Of a DNA stretch of 12,316 nucleotides, positions 1 to 7,193 are shown one piece after another. Position 1 is the first letter of the stretch. Every line of letters begins with the position of its first letter. The position numbers and the translations under genes were made by a program. Source of the stretch: CAZKDV01 sp964551645 (GTDB taxonomy: Bacteria > Bacteroidota > Bacteroidia > Bacteroidales > DTU049). Below the pieces are notes generated by a model that saw only the letters and a program-made list of their open reading frames with translations, did not search any database and was not told the DNA's origin. The stretch spans positions 1-12,316 of the forward strand of contig CAZKDV010000073.1 in the NCBI GenBank assembly GCA_964551645.1, written 5' to 3'.

Positions 1-1613
1 TTGCCAAAATCGCAATTCCAAGGCAAATTAGCCGAAGCATAATATAATGCTCCCGGAATAACTTCATCTTCATCATCATTCAGAGTGTAGAAACTATTAT
101 TGCCGTCGATAGTGGCAATAGTATAAAAGTTAGTGCCATCATCAACCCAAATATCATAACTGTAGGGTTTATATCCGCCCATAGTTTCATAGTGTTCCAT
201 AATCTGTATGACATAATTTTGATGAGATTCTTCAAAGAATAAGCCTATTTTGATTGTTTTATGCCAATCTTTTTGCTCACTAAAGTGTCCACACTTATGC
301 TTAGAAAGCACAGTGTAGGTTCTACTTTGGTTATCAGGATTAGTATAAAAATCAGCAAGTTCGTAGCGTTTTTGTCCAACATTTTTGGTTGAATCAAATA
401 TTCTCCAATCTGCTCCGTCTTTATAGCAAGCTACAAATTTTGAAACATCCTTATCCCAGGTATCTGGAGAAAAGACAACTTTATTTCTTCCATCAGTAAT
501 TTCTGGATCAAATGTTGCGATACAAATTGTTGGAGCTTGTGGAATTGCTGAATACCAGACGTATGTGTTACTGGTAGCGATACAATTTCCTGCACGAACT
601 TCCAATTCATATTCTTGATATTCACCCATAGCGTATGAAGCCTCCAAAGTGCTTTCTCCTTCTTTTCCATTCCAGATATAAATATCATATTCGTATTCTG
701 GATCTGCGATCAAAGTTGCTATTTCTCCGTGACAAAGCCCTTCTTCTGTGGCTACATTAGTGGAATATTCTTCCAAGTTTGGAAGAGGAAAGTCATGATG
801 TTCTACCATTACTGAAATTGTTCCTTCGATACAAGCATTACCAAGTTCCAAGATATAAGCTCCTGGTTCAGTAATATGGATATTAGGACTTATATCTCCT
901 GTGCTCCAGTTGGTATAGAACCAACCTTCTCCCACATCCAGTTCTACATTTACTTCCTCATTGCAAAATAAGTAATAATCTTCCAATTCTGGAATCTCTC
1001 TTGGTAATGGTGGAGATAGGTAAAAGCTGTCTATGGTAGTCCCGCATGCATTTTCAGCGATGAAATGATACCATCCTGGTATATATTCCCACAAATTACC
1101 ACTTTCTCCTACTTTGATTGTTGTGCCATCTTTTTGCCATTTATAATTATAAATTATAGAATAATCTATATTATTTTTAACACCAATAGTATAATAGTAT
1201 AGTCCACAGTTCCACAGAGTATCCTTAGTCTCGTTGAAAACACCATCTCCACCTACTATTTCAAAGTTAGCATGAGGTGGTGCCTCGTCGTAGAGGTGAA
1301 CATATAACCATTTCATAATAGAATTTTTTTTTTTACTATAAACGATAAATGAACCATCAGGGACAAAAAAAAATTGATTATCAGCATTCTCATAATTGTA
1401 ATAATTAACAGTTAAATCAATATCATATATATACCAATCAACTGTAGTTGTCCCTGGATAATAGAGACAGAATGTTTCTGTGTGGTCAACACAGAATTGA
1501 ATTGATGCTCCATCTTTATATTCTTCCATGTTAATATAGATTGTATCTGCCTCAACTTGGCTTATGCCAAGGAAGCTGATAAGTAAAACAAATAATAATA
1601 AACTTCTTTTCAT
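1..1613 (-). CDS. Secreted surface protein with Ig-like and tandem FN3-like domains, C-terminus cut off by the window edge
   Basis: Reading back from an ATG at 1613 there are 537 codons without a stop, running off the left edge. Residues 1-23 (MKRSLLLFVLLISFLGISQVEA) are a clear Sec signal peptide. Around residues 230-275 there is an Ig/PKD-like module of the Bacteroidota surface-protein kind: NWSTG, then IHITEPGAY, then a Cys (GNAC). From about residue 365 to the edge the sequence follows the tandem fibronectin-like pattern of these proteins: a cysteine-led strand ending KVVF, a Cys-Gly pair (KCGHFSE), then HKTIKI, then YSYDIW and TIATIDGNNSFYTL. Such proteins usually end in a type IX secretion sorting domain; that end lies outside, so export by T9SS is inferred. 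It is Tyr/Trp/Asp/Glu rich with paired cysteines, as expected outside the cell. The ligand is unknown; adhesion or surface coat is a guess. The gene holds an A11 and a T9 tract. The start is set by the signal peptide. Confidence 0.85.
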   Translation of the reverse strand, partial: MKRSLLLFVLLISFLGISQVEADTIYINMEEYKDGASIQFCVDHTETFCLYYPGTTTVDWYIYDIDLTVNYYNYENADNQFFFVPDGSFIVYSKKKNSIMKWLYVHLYDEAPPHANFEIVGGDGVFNETKDTLWNCGLYYYTIGVKNNIDYSIIYNYKWQKDGTTIKVGESGNLWEYIPGWYHFIAENACGTTIDSFYLSPPLPREIPELEDYYLFCNEEVNVELDVGEGWFYTNWSTGDISPNIHITEPGAYILELGNACIEGTISVMVEHHDFPLPNLEEYSTNVATEEGLCHGEIATLIADPEYEYDIYIWNGKEGESTLEASYAMGEYQEYELEVRAGNCIATSNTYVWYSAIPQAPTICIATFDPEITDGRNKVVFSPDTWDKDVSKFVACYKDGADWRIFDSTKNVGQKRYELADFYTNPDNQSRTYTVLSKHKCGHFSEQKDWHKTIKIGLFFEESHQNYVIQIMEHYETMGGYKPYSYDIWVDDGTNFYTIATIDGNNSFYTLNDDEDEVIPGALYYASANLPWNCDFG

Positions 1614-1660
1614 AAATTTTTAATTTTTAGTTTTTAAATTTTTTTTTTGGTTTTAAAAGA

Positions 1661-1678
1661 ATTATAAAATTTTATAAT
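1661..1678. repeat. 18-bp perfect AT palindrome in the leader of the surface-protein gene
   Basis: ATTATAAAATTTTATAAT is a perfect inverted repeat 48 bases upstream of the ATG at 1613. On the plus strand it is followed by a T run, so it could act as a weak terminator. On the minus strand it lies in the untranslated leader. It has no G or C, so it may be chance in such AT-rich DNA. Confidence 0.3.
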
Positions 1679-1708
1679 ATTTTTTTAAGTTTGTTTTTCA
1701 ATAAAAAA

Positions 1709-1759
1709 TTAAGGAGGCTTTTTTGGGCAATTTTCAATATTAAATTTAATTGTTTTCAT
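1709..1759 (-). CDS. 16-codon mini-ORF, copy 1 (paired with 8371-8421)
   Basis: ATG to TAA encodes MKTIKFNIENCPKKPP. An ORF of identical length lies in the same position relative to the second repeat copy and encodes MKIIKSNHQYFPKIPP, 9 of 16 residues identical. Two codons differ only silently (ATT/ATC for Ile4, AAT/AAC for Asn7). Start, stop and length are kept although the spacer to the structured element differs (27 versus 47 nt). The peptide ends Pro-Pro-stop, a context known to slow termination. There is no Shine-Dalgarno site, which is normal in Bacteroidota. It lies 95 nt before the surface-protein gene on the same strand. It could be a leader peptide, a micropeptide of a mobile element, or a nucleotide-level motif that only looks coding. 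No known family is recognised. Confidence 0.5.
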   Translation of the reverse strand: MKTIKFNIENCPKKPP

Positions 1760-1786
1760 ATTTTTTTGAGTTTTTATAAAAAAAAC

Positions 1787-1958
1787 AGCGTGGGCTAATT
1801 CCAATTTTACTCGTGTCCGTAGCCCGACCAAAGGCTAAACTGCAAAGCAAAAAGGAACGCCCACGCTTTACCGTAGGCGTTTCCACTTTCACTTCCCCGC
1901 AGTTATGAAAAATTGGTCGTATTTCGGACACGGGAATTTTAAAGCGAAACGCTAATAT
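1787..1958 (-). ncRNA. Structured repeat element, copy 1 (inverted relative to copy 2 at 8154-8323)
   Basis: In minus-strand sense the element begins with a 21-nt segment identical to copy 2 that contains the small hairpin AGCGTTTCGCT. Helices in plus coordinates: P1 1933-1938 with 1797-1802; P2 1925-1932 with 1812-1819 (8 bp); P3 1913-1919 with 1825-1831 (7 bp); P4 1899-1904 with 1838-1843 (6 bp); P5 1872-1884 with 1854-1865 (12 bp, one bulge, loop GTAAAG). P2-P4 differ in sequence from copy 2 but stay paired in both, and P5 with its flanks is nearly identical. The unpaired AGTAAA on the 3' side between P2 and P1 is also shared. The element is far more GC-rich than its surroundings. A minus-strand promoter lies at 2078-2109, and the mini-ORF and surface-protein gene follow on the same strand. 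The family is not recognised; it may act as RNA or as a DNA hairpin element. Confidence 0.7.
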
Positions 1959-2025
1959 TTTTTAATTTTTTATTTCTTCATATTCATTATTTTTATTGAT
2001 TAATGTTCGATAAAAAAAAGTTTAA

Positions 2026-2062
2026 GAGCAAGGGAGTGAAATTAAAAGCACTTCCTTAACTC
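2026..2062 (-). terminator. Hairpin with T tract, possible attenuator or bidirectional terminator
   Basis: GAGCAAGGGAGTG at 2026-2038 pairs with CACTTCCTTAACTC at 2049-2062 (one mismatch and one bulge). On the minus strand the stem is followed within a few bases by eight T, as in a Rho-independent terminator; on the plus strand it is followed by TATTTTTA. It lies just downstream of the minus-strand promoter at 2078-2109 and before repeat copy 1, so it could end a short transcript or attenuate the element. It could also be a structural part of the leader. Confidence 0.45.
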
Positions 2063-2077
2063 TATTTTTACAATGGG

Positions 2078-2109
2078 CAAAAGTAAATATTTTTTTTAAT
2101 AATAGCAAA
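2078..2109 (-). promoter_or_regulatory. Bacteroidota-type promoter reading toward repeat copy 1
   Basis: On the minus strand there is TTTG (2109-2106), 20 nt, then TACTTTTG (2085-2078). This matches the Bacteroidota -33 TTTG / -7 TAnnTTTG pattern exactly. Transcription would start near 2070 and read through the hairpin at 2026-2062, the structured element, the mini-ORF and the surface-protein gene. Copy 2 has an equivalent promoter. A chance match in AT-rich DNA cannot be excluded. Confidence 0.5.
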
Positions 2110-2174
2110 ACGGTTTATATTTTATCCCAATAATCTTTAAGTAAGATTTTCGATGCTTAGTGAAAGTTTTTATT

Positions 2175-2182
2175 TAATTTCG
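2175..2182 (+). promoter_or_regulatory. Possible -7 element for the glycosyltransferase operon
   Basis: TAATTTCG differs from TAnnTTTG at one base and ends 31 bases before the ATG at 2214, a normal distance. No matching TTTG is seen at -33, so this is weak. Confidence 0.3.
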
Positions 2183-2213
2183 CAATTATTCAATTTATAT
2201 TTATGTTATATTT

Positions 2214-3392
2214 ATGAAGTTATTATTTTTAACAAGTCGTTTTCCGTATCCTTTAGAAAAAGGTGATAAGTTGCGGAGTTATTATTTGTTGAAGGAGTTA
2301 TCTAAATATCATGAAATTACTTTGATTGCTTTGTCTGACATAGCTGTTGAGGAAGCTCACATCAAACATCTTCAGACATTTGTTTCCGAAGTTCATGTTT
2401 TTCAACTTGGCAAATATTCAAAATGGATAAATACAGCAAAAGCCTTATTTTGTAGCTATCCCTTTCAAGCAGGCTACTTTTATAATAAAAAAATAAAAAA
2501 GGATATTGACGAAATTATAGAAACACTCAATCCTGAACATATTTTTTGTCAATTGTTGCGAACTGCTTTGTATGTTAAGGATAAAACTTCAATTTCTAAA
2601 ACAATAGATTATCAAGATGCTTTTTCGCACGGGGTGAAACGAAGATTGATAAAGATAAAAAATATCGTACTTACTCAACTATTGAAAATTGAATATAAAA
2701 AGTTGCAAAAATTTGAACGAAAAATATTTGATTGGTTTACTAATAAAGTAATCATCTCGGAAGCTGACCGAAAATTTATTCCTCACAAAGACAATAGCCA
2801 AATTCATATTATCAAAAATGGTGTTGATTTTGATGCCTTTGATATTGACAAATTTACAAATGTTGAAAAAAAGTTCGACTTGCTATTTACTGGAAACATG
2901 AATTATCCTCCTAACATTAATTGTGTTGAATATATTGCTAAGCGAATTTTACCTTTATTGACAGATGAATATCCTGATATTAAACTTGCTTTTGTAGGAA
3001 TTAATCCTCCTCATAGCGTACAAAAGTTACAAAACAACAATATTATCGTTACAGGTTGGGTTGAAGATATTAAACAATATTATGCTCGTTCAAAAGTATT
3101 TCTTGCTCCTATGCAAATAGGAACTGGTTTGCAAAACAAAATGCTTGAAGCAATGGCTATGAAGTTGCCTTGCATTACAACCGAACTTGTTAATAATCCC
3201 ATCGGAGGCACGCATGGAACTCATTTGTTGCTTGGGCAAAATCCCTTAGAAATAGCTGACTTGGTGAAGCAATTGCTCAAAAACGAAGAATATGCTCAAA
3301 CAATCGGCAACAATGGCTATAACTATGTTATAGAGCATTTTTCGTGGGAATACCATGTTAGATTGTTGAATGATATAATTGAAGGAAATTAA
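2214..3392 (+). CDS. GT4-family glycosyltransferase (PEP-CTERM/EpsH1-associated sugar transferase type)
   Basis: This 392-residue protein would transfer a sugar from a nucleotide donor during envelope polysaccharide or glycoconjugate synthesis, at the cytoplasmic face of the membrane. The N-terminus, FLTSRFPYPLEKGDKLRS at residues 5-22, is the hallmark of the Stp1-like subgroup (acceptor-side Rossmann fold with a Gly/Lys-rich loop). The GT-B linker reads NGVDFDAF near residue 201. The C-terminal donor half has DLLFTGNMNYPPN (about 222-235) and the conserved FLAPMQIGTGLQNKMLEAMA around 296-315, followed by the LPCITT strand. Length is normal. It starts a run of three plus-strand genes, with a 34-bp gap to the next. 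Donor and acceptor cannot be told from sequence. It has no membrane segment. Confidence 0.88.
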   Translation: MKLLFLTSRFPYPLEKGDKLRSYYLLKELSKYHEITLIALSDIAVEEAHIKHLQTFVSEVHVFQLGKYSKWINTAKALFCSYPFQAGYFYNKKIKKDIDEIIETLNPEHIFCQLLRTALYVKDKTSISKTIDYQDAFSHGVKRRLIKIKNIVLTQLLKIEYKKLQKFERKIFDWFTNKVIISEADRKFIPHKDNSQIHIIKNGVDFDAFDIDKFTNVEKKFDLLFTGNMNYPPNINCVEYIAKRILPLLTDEYPDIKLAFVGINPPHSVQKLQNNNIIVTGWVEDIKQYYARSKVFLAPMQIGTGLQNKMLEAMAMKLPCITTELVNNPIGGTHGTHLLLGQNPLEIADLVKQLLKNEEYAQTIGNNGYNYVIEHFSWEYHVRLLNDIIEGN

Positions 3393-3426
3393 CACATTTT
3401 TAAAAAAATTTTAACTTAATAGCTTT

Positions 3427-4584
3427 ATGGGTAGTATATTTGTTATTATACTGTACTTTACTGTTCCTATTTTAATAATGTATCTTGAGCTCAACTTTTC
3501 ATTTGTCAAAAAAATAGGCGGAGTTTTGTTGGCATATATAGTTGGAATAATTATAGGAACTACGAGTTTACCAATGCTAATAGGAGAAGACGCACAAGAA
3601 CTGATTTCAACAATTGCCATTGCATTTGCACTTCCGCTATTGCTTTTTTCAATGAATATAAAGGCATGGGCTAAGCAAATTAAAACAACTATGCTTTCTC
3701 TGCTCACTGGAGTTTTATCCTTGCTTATTGTTGTTATTGTCGGTTTTTTCGCATTTCGCAATGTAATTCCTGAATTGTGGAAAATTGCCGGAATGTTAGT
3801 TGGTGTTTATACAGGCGGAACGCCCAATCTTGCTTCTATTAAAATTGCTTTAGATGTTGATAGTGATGTTTACATTTTAGCACACACTTATGATATGATA
3901 GTTAGTGCTGTTTTTATATTATTTGTTATGTCAATAGGCAAACAGTTGTTGCTAATGTTTCTTCCTGCATATAATTTCAAACAAGCTAGCAAAACATTGG
4001 AAGAAGCGCAAAAAGATAAAGAAACCAATAAAAAACATCAAAAGCTAAATAAATCTGTAATACTGCCTTTAATGTTTGCCTTTATTTTAAGTATAGTGGT
4101 TGTAGCAATAGGTGGAGGATTAAGTTTTTTAGTTCCCGAAAGTATGACTATGGCTGTGTCAATTCTTGGCATTACAACTTTTGCTATTATTGCATCTTTA
4201 TTTAAGCAAGTTAATCAAATACGATACACTTTTGATTTTGGCATGTATTTTATTTTTGTTTTTAGCATTGTTGTTGCATCTATGGCAGATTTTAGTAATT
4301 TTTCAATAAAACATCTTAACTTATTGATTTATATTACTATGGGTGTTTTTGGTTCTTTTATTATTCATGTCTTACTTGCAAAAATTTTCAAAATAGATAC
4401 CGACAATGTGATTATTGTTTCCACTGCTTTAACATGCTCACCTCCTTTCGTGCCTATGGTTGCCGGTGCCATCAAAAATAGAGAAATAATTATTTCGGGA
4501 ATTACTGTTGGCATCATAGGATATGCAATTGGAAATTATTTAGGAATTTCTGTAGCCTACATTTTAAAATATTTCTTTTATTAA
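3427..4584 (+). CDS. DUF819-family integral membrane protein
   Basis: A 385-residue polytopic membrane protein with about ten or eleven hydrophobic segments. The first helices begin at the N-terminus, and a single large hydrophilic loop lies near residues 190-215 (Lys/Glu/Gln rich). The motif TGGTPNLASIKIAL around residues 128-141, followed by a Tyr-Asp pair in a membrane segment, is characteristic of the DUF819 (YjcL-like) family. The second half mirrors it with CSPPFVPMVAGAIKNRE near 338-352. The fold resembles secondary transporters, but no substrate is established for the family as far as I know, so transport is an inference. It sits 34 bp after the glycosyltransferase and 21 bp before the Omp85 barrel on the same strand, consistent with one transcript, though not with an obvious shared pathway. 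Confidence 0.8.
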   Translation: MGSIFVIILYFTVPILIMYLELNFSFVKKIGGVLLAYIVGIIIGTTSLPMLIGEDAQELISTIAIAFALPLLLFSMNIKAWAKQIKTTMLSLLTGVLSLLIVVIVGFFAFRNVIPELWKIAGMLVGVYTGGTPNLASIKIALDVDSDVYILAHTYDMIVSAVFILFVMSIGKQLLLMFLPAYNFKQASKTLEEAQKDKETNKKHQKLNKSVILPLMFAFILSIVVVAIGGGLSFLVPESMTMAVSILGITTFAIIASLFKQVNQIRYTFDFGMYFIFVFSIVVASMADFSNFSIKHLNLLIYITMGVFGSFIIHVLLAKIFKIDTDNVIIVSTALTCSPPFVPMVAGAIKNREIIISGITVGIIGYAIGNYLGISVAYILKYFFY

Positions 4585-4605
4585 ACAAACAAAATAATAG
4601 GAACT

Positions 4606-5942
4606 ATGAAAATAAAAATTGTATTTATTTCATTATTATTCACATTTAGTTCAATAATGCTAATTGCTCAAGATACAATAGTAGTTAACAAGGTGAAAAC
4701 TGGATGGAATTTTGGTTTGTTGCCATCTTTAGCCTTCGACTCTGATTTGGGCTTGCAGTATGGCGCTTTGGTTAACTTTTTCTACTATGGTGATGGCTCG
4801 ACTTATCCCAACTATAAACATTCATTTTTTGTTGAAATAGCAAGAACAACTAAGAGTGGGGCTAAAAATCAATTGTTTTATGATTCAGGGCATTTGTTTA
4901 AAGGCAAGGATATAAGATTGACAGCCGATGCAAGCTGGCTAACTGAGCAGGCTTTAGATTTTTATGGCTTTAATGGTGCAGAGGCTAATTTCAATAGTAA
5001 TTATGCAGATGTTGATTCAGATGAATATATTTCAAGAATGTTTTATAGACATGAAAGAAAGTTATTAAGATTATACGCCGATTTTCAAGGAAATATTACA
5101 TCGAAAAAATTTAGATGGCTTGCGGGGCTTGGCATGTATGACTATCAAATAGGAAAAGTTGATATTAATAGACTGAATAAGGGAAAAAATGATGCTGATA
5201 AATTGCCAGACACTACTTCATTATACGAACATTATGTTGATTGGGGATTTATTTCAAAAGATGAAGCCAAAGGCGGAAACTTAAAGATGATAAAAGCAGG
5301 ATTTATTATTGACACAAGAGATATTGAAGCTAATCCCAGCAAAGGATTGTGGAGCGAAATGCTTGTTCAGTCAGCACCTTCTTTTTTGGGAAACAAAAGT
5401 GATTTTGTTAGGCTATCTGTAATTCACAGACAATATTTTACTCTTTTGAAAAATAAATTAACTTTTGTGTANNNNNNNNNNATAGACTCGGATATCAATC
5501 AAGTCTTGCGGGAAAAACTCCGTTTTACTATCAAGCTTTATTGCTAAATTCATTTTCTTCTGCCTCAATTGTTGAGGGAGTTGGAGGCTCAAAATCATTA
5601 AGAGGTGTGTTGAGAAATAGAATAGTGGGCGATGGCATCGTCTATGCTAATGCTGAATTTAGGTATAAATTTTGGCAATTTAACATATTTAACCAGCATA
5701 TATACTTGGCGCTCAATCCATTTATTGATGCGGGGAGAGTTACAAAGCGGATTGAACTTGAAGTGAAAGACGAGTTTAAACCTCACTTTAACATAGAGCG
5801 TGATGTTATGCATTACTCACTTGGATGTGGTTTGCATGCTGCAATGAATGAGAATTTTATTCTGTCAATCAATGCTGGTAAGCCTATGAGTAAGCAAGAC
5901 GGTAGCTTGGGCTTATATATAGGCACAAATTGGTTGTTCTAA
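4606..5942 (+). CDS. Omp85/BamA-TamA family outer-membrane barrel, interrupted only by an assembly gap
   Basis: Residues 1-21 (MKIKIVFISLLFTFSSIMLIAQ) are a signal peptide; the mature protein starts near DTIVVN. There is no room for POTRA domains: the barrel follows directly, with alternating strands such as GWNFGLLPSLAFDSDLGLQY. After the gap come GVGGSKSLRGVLRNRIVGDG, matching the Omp85 loop-6 (V/L)RG motif, then NAEFRYKFW, NPFIDAGRV and a C-terminal strand ending in Phe (YIGTNWLF), all typical of this superfamily. The 10 N at 5472-5481 shift the frame. If the two flanks share one base (A5471 = A5482), the reading becomes TFV-Y-RLGYQSS and gives one intact 441-residue protein. It would be a barrel-only Omp85 relative that may export or insert a partner, which is unknown. 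It is probably cotranscribed with the genes before it and convergent with nadR, 5 bp apart. Confidence 0.82.
5472..5481. other. Assembly gap of 10 N
   Basis: These ten unknown bases lie inside the Omp85-type gene. Reading frames on the two sides differ by two bases (mod 3), so the gap length is a placeholder. A one-base overlap of the flanks restores the frame and gives a sensible strand sequence (VYRLGYQSS). Confidence 0.95.
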
Positions 5943-5947
5943 CTTTT

Positions 5948-6511
5948 TTAAAAAAATCGTTTTCTTGTGTTTTTATTAAGAACTTTATCAATTTCATTGA
6001 TTGCTTTGTTTTTGCGAGTATTTATTGTGCTACCGTCAATAATGTGATAATTGTGTTCGTAATATTTTAATTCTTTAACAAACAATTCAAACAATTCATC
6101 ACCTTTATCATGGTTTTCTCTTAACAAATCATTTTCCCACGGAATATCATTTTTGCATAGTAAAATCAAATTATAGTCTTGATTTTTAGCTAAGTTTAGT
6201 ATAGAATCATTGCAAAATCCATATTTTACTATACTCCATATTTTGATATTAATAAATTCGGTATCGCATATTAGCAGTTTTGTTGCCTCTTTTATTGAAT
6301 TTTGTTCGGATTTATACTGCTGTTCTGCAATATAAAGCAAATCTTCAGACTTATATATTCCATTCTTTTTCATTAAATAATCTCGTGCAAATTCTTCAAC
6401 CCAAATAGTTTGATAATGAGCTGCTAATTCTGAGGCTAAAGTAGTTTTGCCTGTAGATTCGGGACCTGTTATTGCAATTTTAATAAGTTTGTTTGAAGCG
6501 ACTTTTTCCAT
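5948..6511 (-). CDS. nadR: NadR-type ribosylnicotinamide kinase
   Basis: This 187-residue P-loop kinase phosphorylates nicotinamide riboside to NMN in the NAD salvage pathway (cytoplasm). The Walker A motif GPESTGKTTL is at residues 16-25. Next come VEEFARDYL (about 38-46, nucleoside side), ICDTE (Walker B region, about 88-92) and the conserved DIPWENDLLREN, close to the NadR DxPW-DG-R signature. It has only the C-terminal kinase domain of enterobacterial NadR; the HTH and adenylyltransferase domains are absent, as is common in Bacteroidota. The frame is open further upstream to 6601, but that part lies inside pnuC and reads as unrelated sequence, so the start MEKVASNK at 6511 is chosen. It overlaps the end of pnuC by 43 bp, implying translational coupling. 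Confidence 0.88.
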   Translation of the reverse strand: MEKVASNKLIKIAITGPESTGKTTLASELAAHYQTIWVEEFARDYLMKKNGIYKSEDLLYIAEQQYKSEQNSIKEATKLLICDTEFINIKIWSIVKYGFCNDSILNLAKNQDYNLILLCKNDIPWENDLLRENHDKGDELFELFVKELKYYEHNYHIIDGSTINTRKNKAINEIDKVLNKNTRKRFF

Positions 6512-7074
6512 GAATAATATCCAATTATTGCTAAAATTGTAAAAATAAAATATAAAACTGAAAAGGCATATAATTCTTTGTAAATATACATTCCCACACA
6601 AGTTAAATCAATAACTATCCAAGCCAACCAATTTTCGAGTATTTTCTTTGCCATCCAAAAAGTAACAACTATTCCGCCGGCGCTAGTAAAAGCATCTAAG
6701 TAAGGCAGAGAAGCGTCTGTATATTTTTGAGCTATATAGCCTAAAACAACAACCATTAATGCAATCAGTACGGTATTGTGTATCAAAACCTTGTGTTTTA
6801 TTTTTTGAACGGGCAAGTCGTTTGAACTATTTCCACCATATAACCAGTTGTACCACCCATAAAGTGTTAAGCCAAAATAAAATATTTGCAAAATGAAATC
6901 GTAATATAATTTTGCTTGAAAAAAAACAAACATTGACAAACTGACATTTATTAAGCCTATGGGCCAGCAAAGGATATGTTGACGGGTAGTAAGCCAAACC
7001 CCAATGCCACCTATTATAGAAGCTATAACTTCAATTTTGTTTGTAAGTATCCATTCAAGAATAATGTTTAGCAT
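6469..7074 (-). CDS. pnuC: PnuC-type nicotinamide riboside transporter
   Basis: A 201-residue inner-membrane facilitator that takes up nicotinamide riboside, which the following kinase traps as NMN. Family marks are WPIGLINVSLSMFVFFQAKL near residues 38-57, the next helix YYDFILQIFYFGLTLYGWYNW (long aromatic stretch, about 58-78), and a late VTFWMAKKILENWLAWIVID segment near 137-156, where Trp/Asn/Asp side chains line the substrate path in this family. About seven membrane helices are visible and length is normal. PnuT (thiamine) is a close relative, but the overlapping nadR kinase makes nicotinamide riboside the better call. It is the first gene of a two-gene minus-strand unit with a promoter at 7102-7109. 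Confidence 0.88.
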   Translation of the reverse strand: MLNIILEWILTNKIEVIASIIGGIGVWLTTRQHILCWPIGLINVSLSMFVFFQAKLYYDFILQIFYFGLTLYGWYNWLYGGNSSNDLPVQKIKHKVLIHNTVLIALMVVVLGYIAQKYTDASLPYLDAFTSAGGIVVTFWMAKKILENWLAWIVIDLTCVGMYIYKELYAFSVLYFIFTILAIIGYYSWKKSLQTNLLKLQ

Positions 7075-7101
7075 ATTTTTTTGTCAATTTCTTATGGTTT
7101 G

Positions 7102-7109
7102 CAAATTTA
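7102..7109 (-). promoter_or_regulatory. -7 element for pnuC-nadR
   Basis: On the minus strand this reads TAAATTTG, an exact TAnnTTTG match ending 27 bases before the pnuC ATG. About 19 bases further upstream there is only a T-rich stretch rather than a perfect TTTG. Confidence 0.5.
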
Positions 7110-7141
7110 GTTTGAAAAAATTAGATTGAAAAAGAATTTAC

Positions 7142-7173
7142 TTCGCAAAATATTCAAATATTCATTATTTTTG
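7142..7173 (+). promoter_or_regulatory. Promoter for the lipoprotein gene
   Basis: TATTTTTG at 7166-7173 matches TAnnTTTG and ends 20 bases before the ATG at 7194. TTCG at 7142-7145, with 20 bases between, is a one-mismatch -33 box. It is divergent from the pnuC promoter in a 119-bp intergenic region. Confidence 0.5.
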
Positions 7174-7193
7174 TAAAAATTAAAATTAAGGTT

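Noticed and set aside
431..688. 85-codon minus-strand ORF
   Set aside because: It is an out-of-frame shadow of the long surface-protein frame that reads through 1-1613 with a signal peptide and domains.
1711..1717. AAGGAGG on the plus strand as a ribosome binding site
   Set aside because: No start codon with a meaningful ORF follows at a suitable distance; it is the complement of the mini-ORF end.
1746..1931. 61-codon minus-strand ORF
   Set aside because: It lies across the structured repeat, has no counterpart frame in copy 2, and the helices explain the sequence better.
5541..5942. Separate 133-codon gene after the N run
   Set aside because: It is the C-terminal barrel half of the Omp85 gene; the split comes from the gap length.
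6512..6601. N-terminal extension of nadR
   Set aside because: These codons lie inside pnuC in another frame and show no kinase similarity; the ATG at 6511 directly precedes the P-loop domain.
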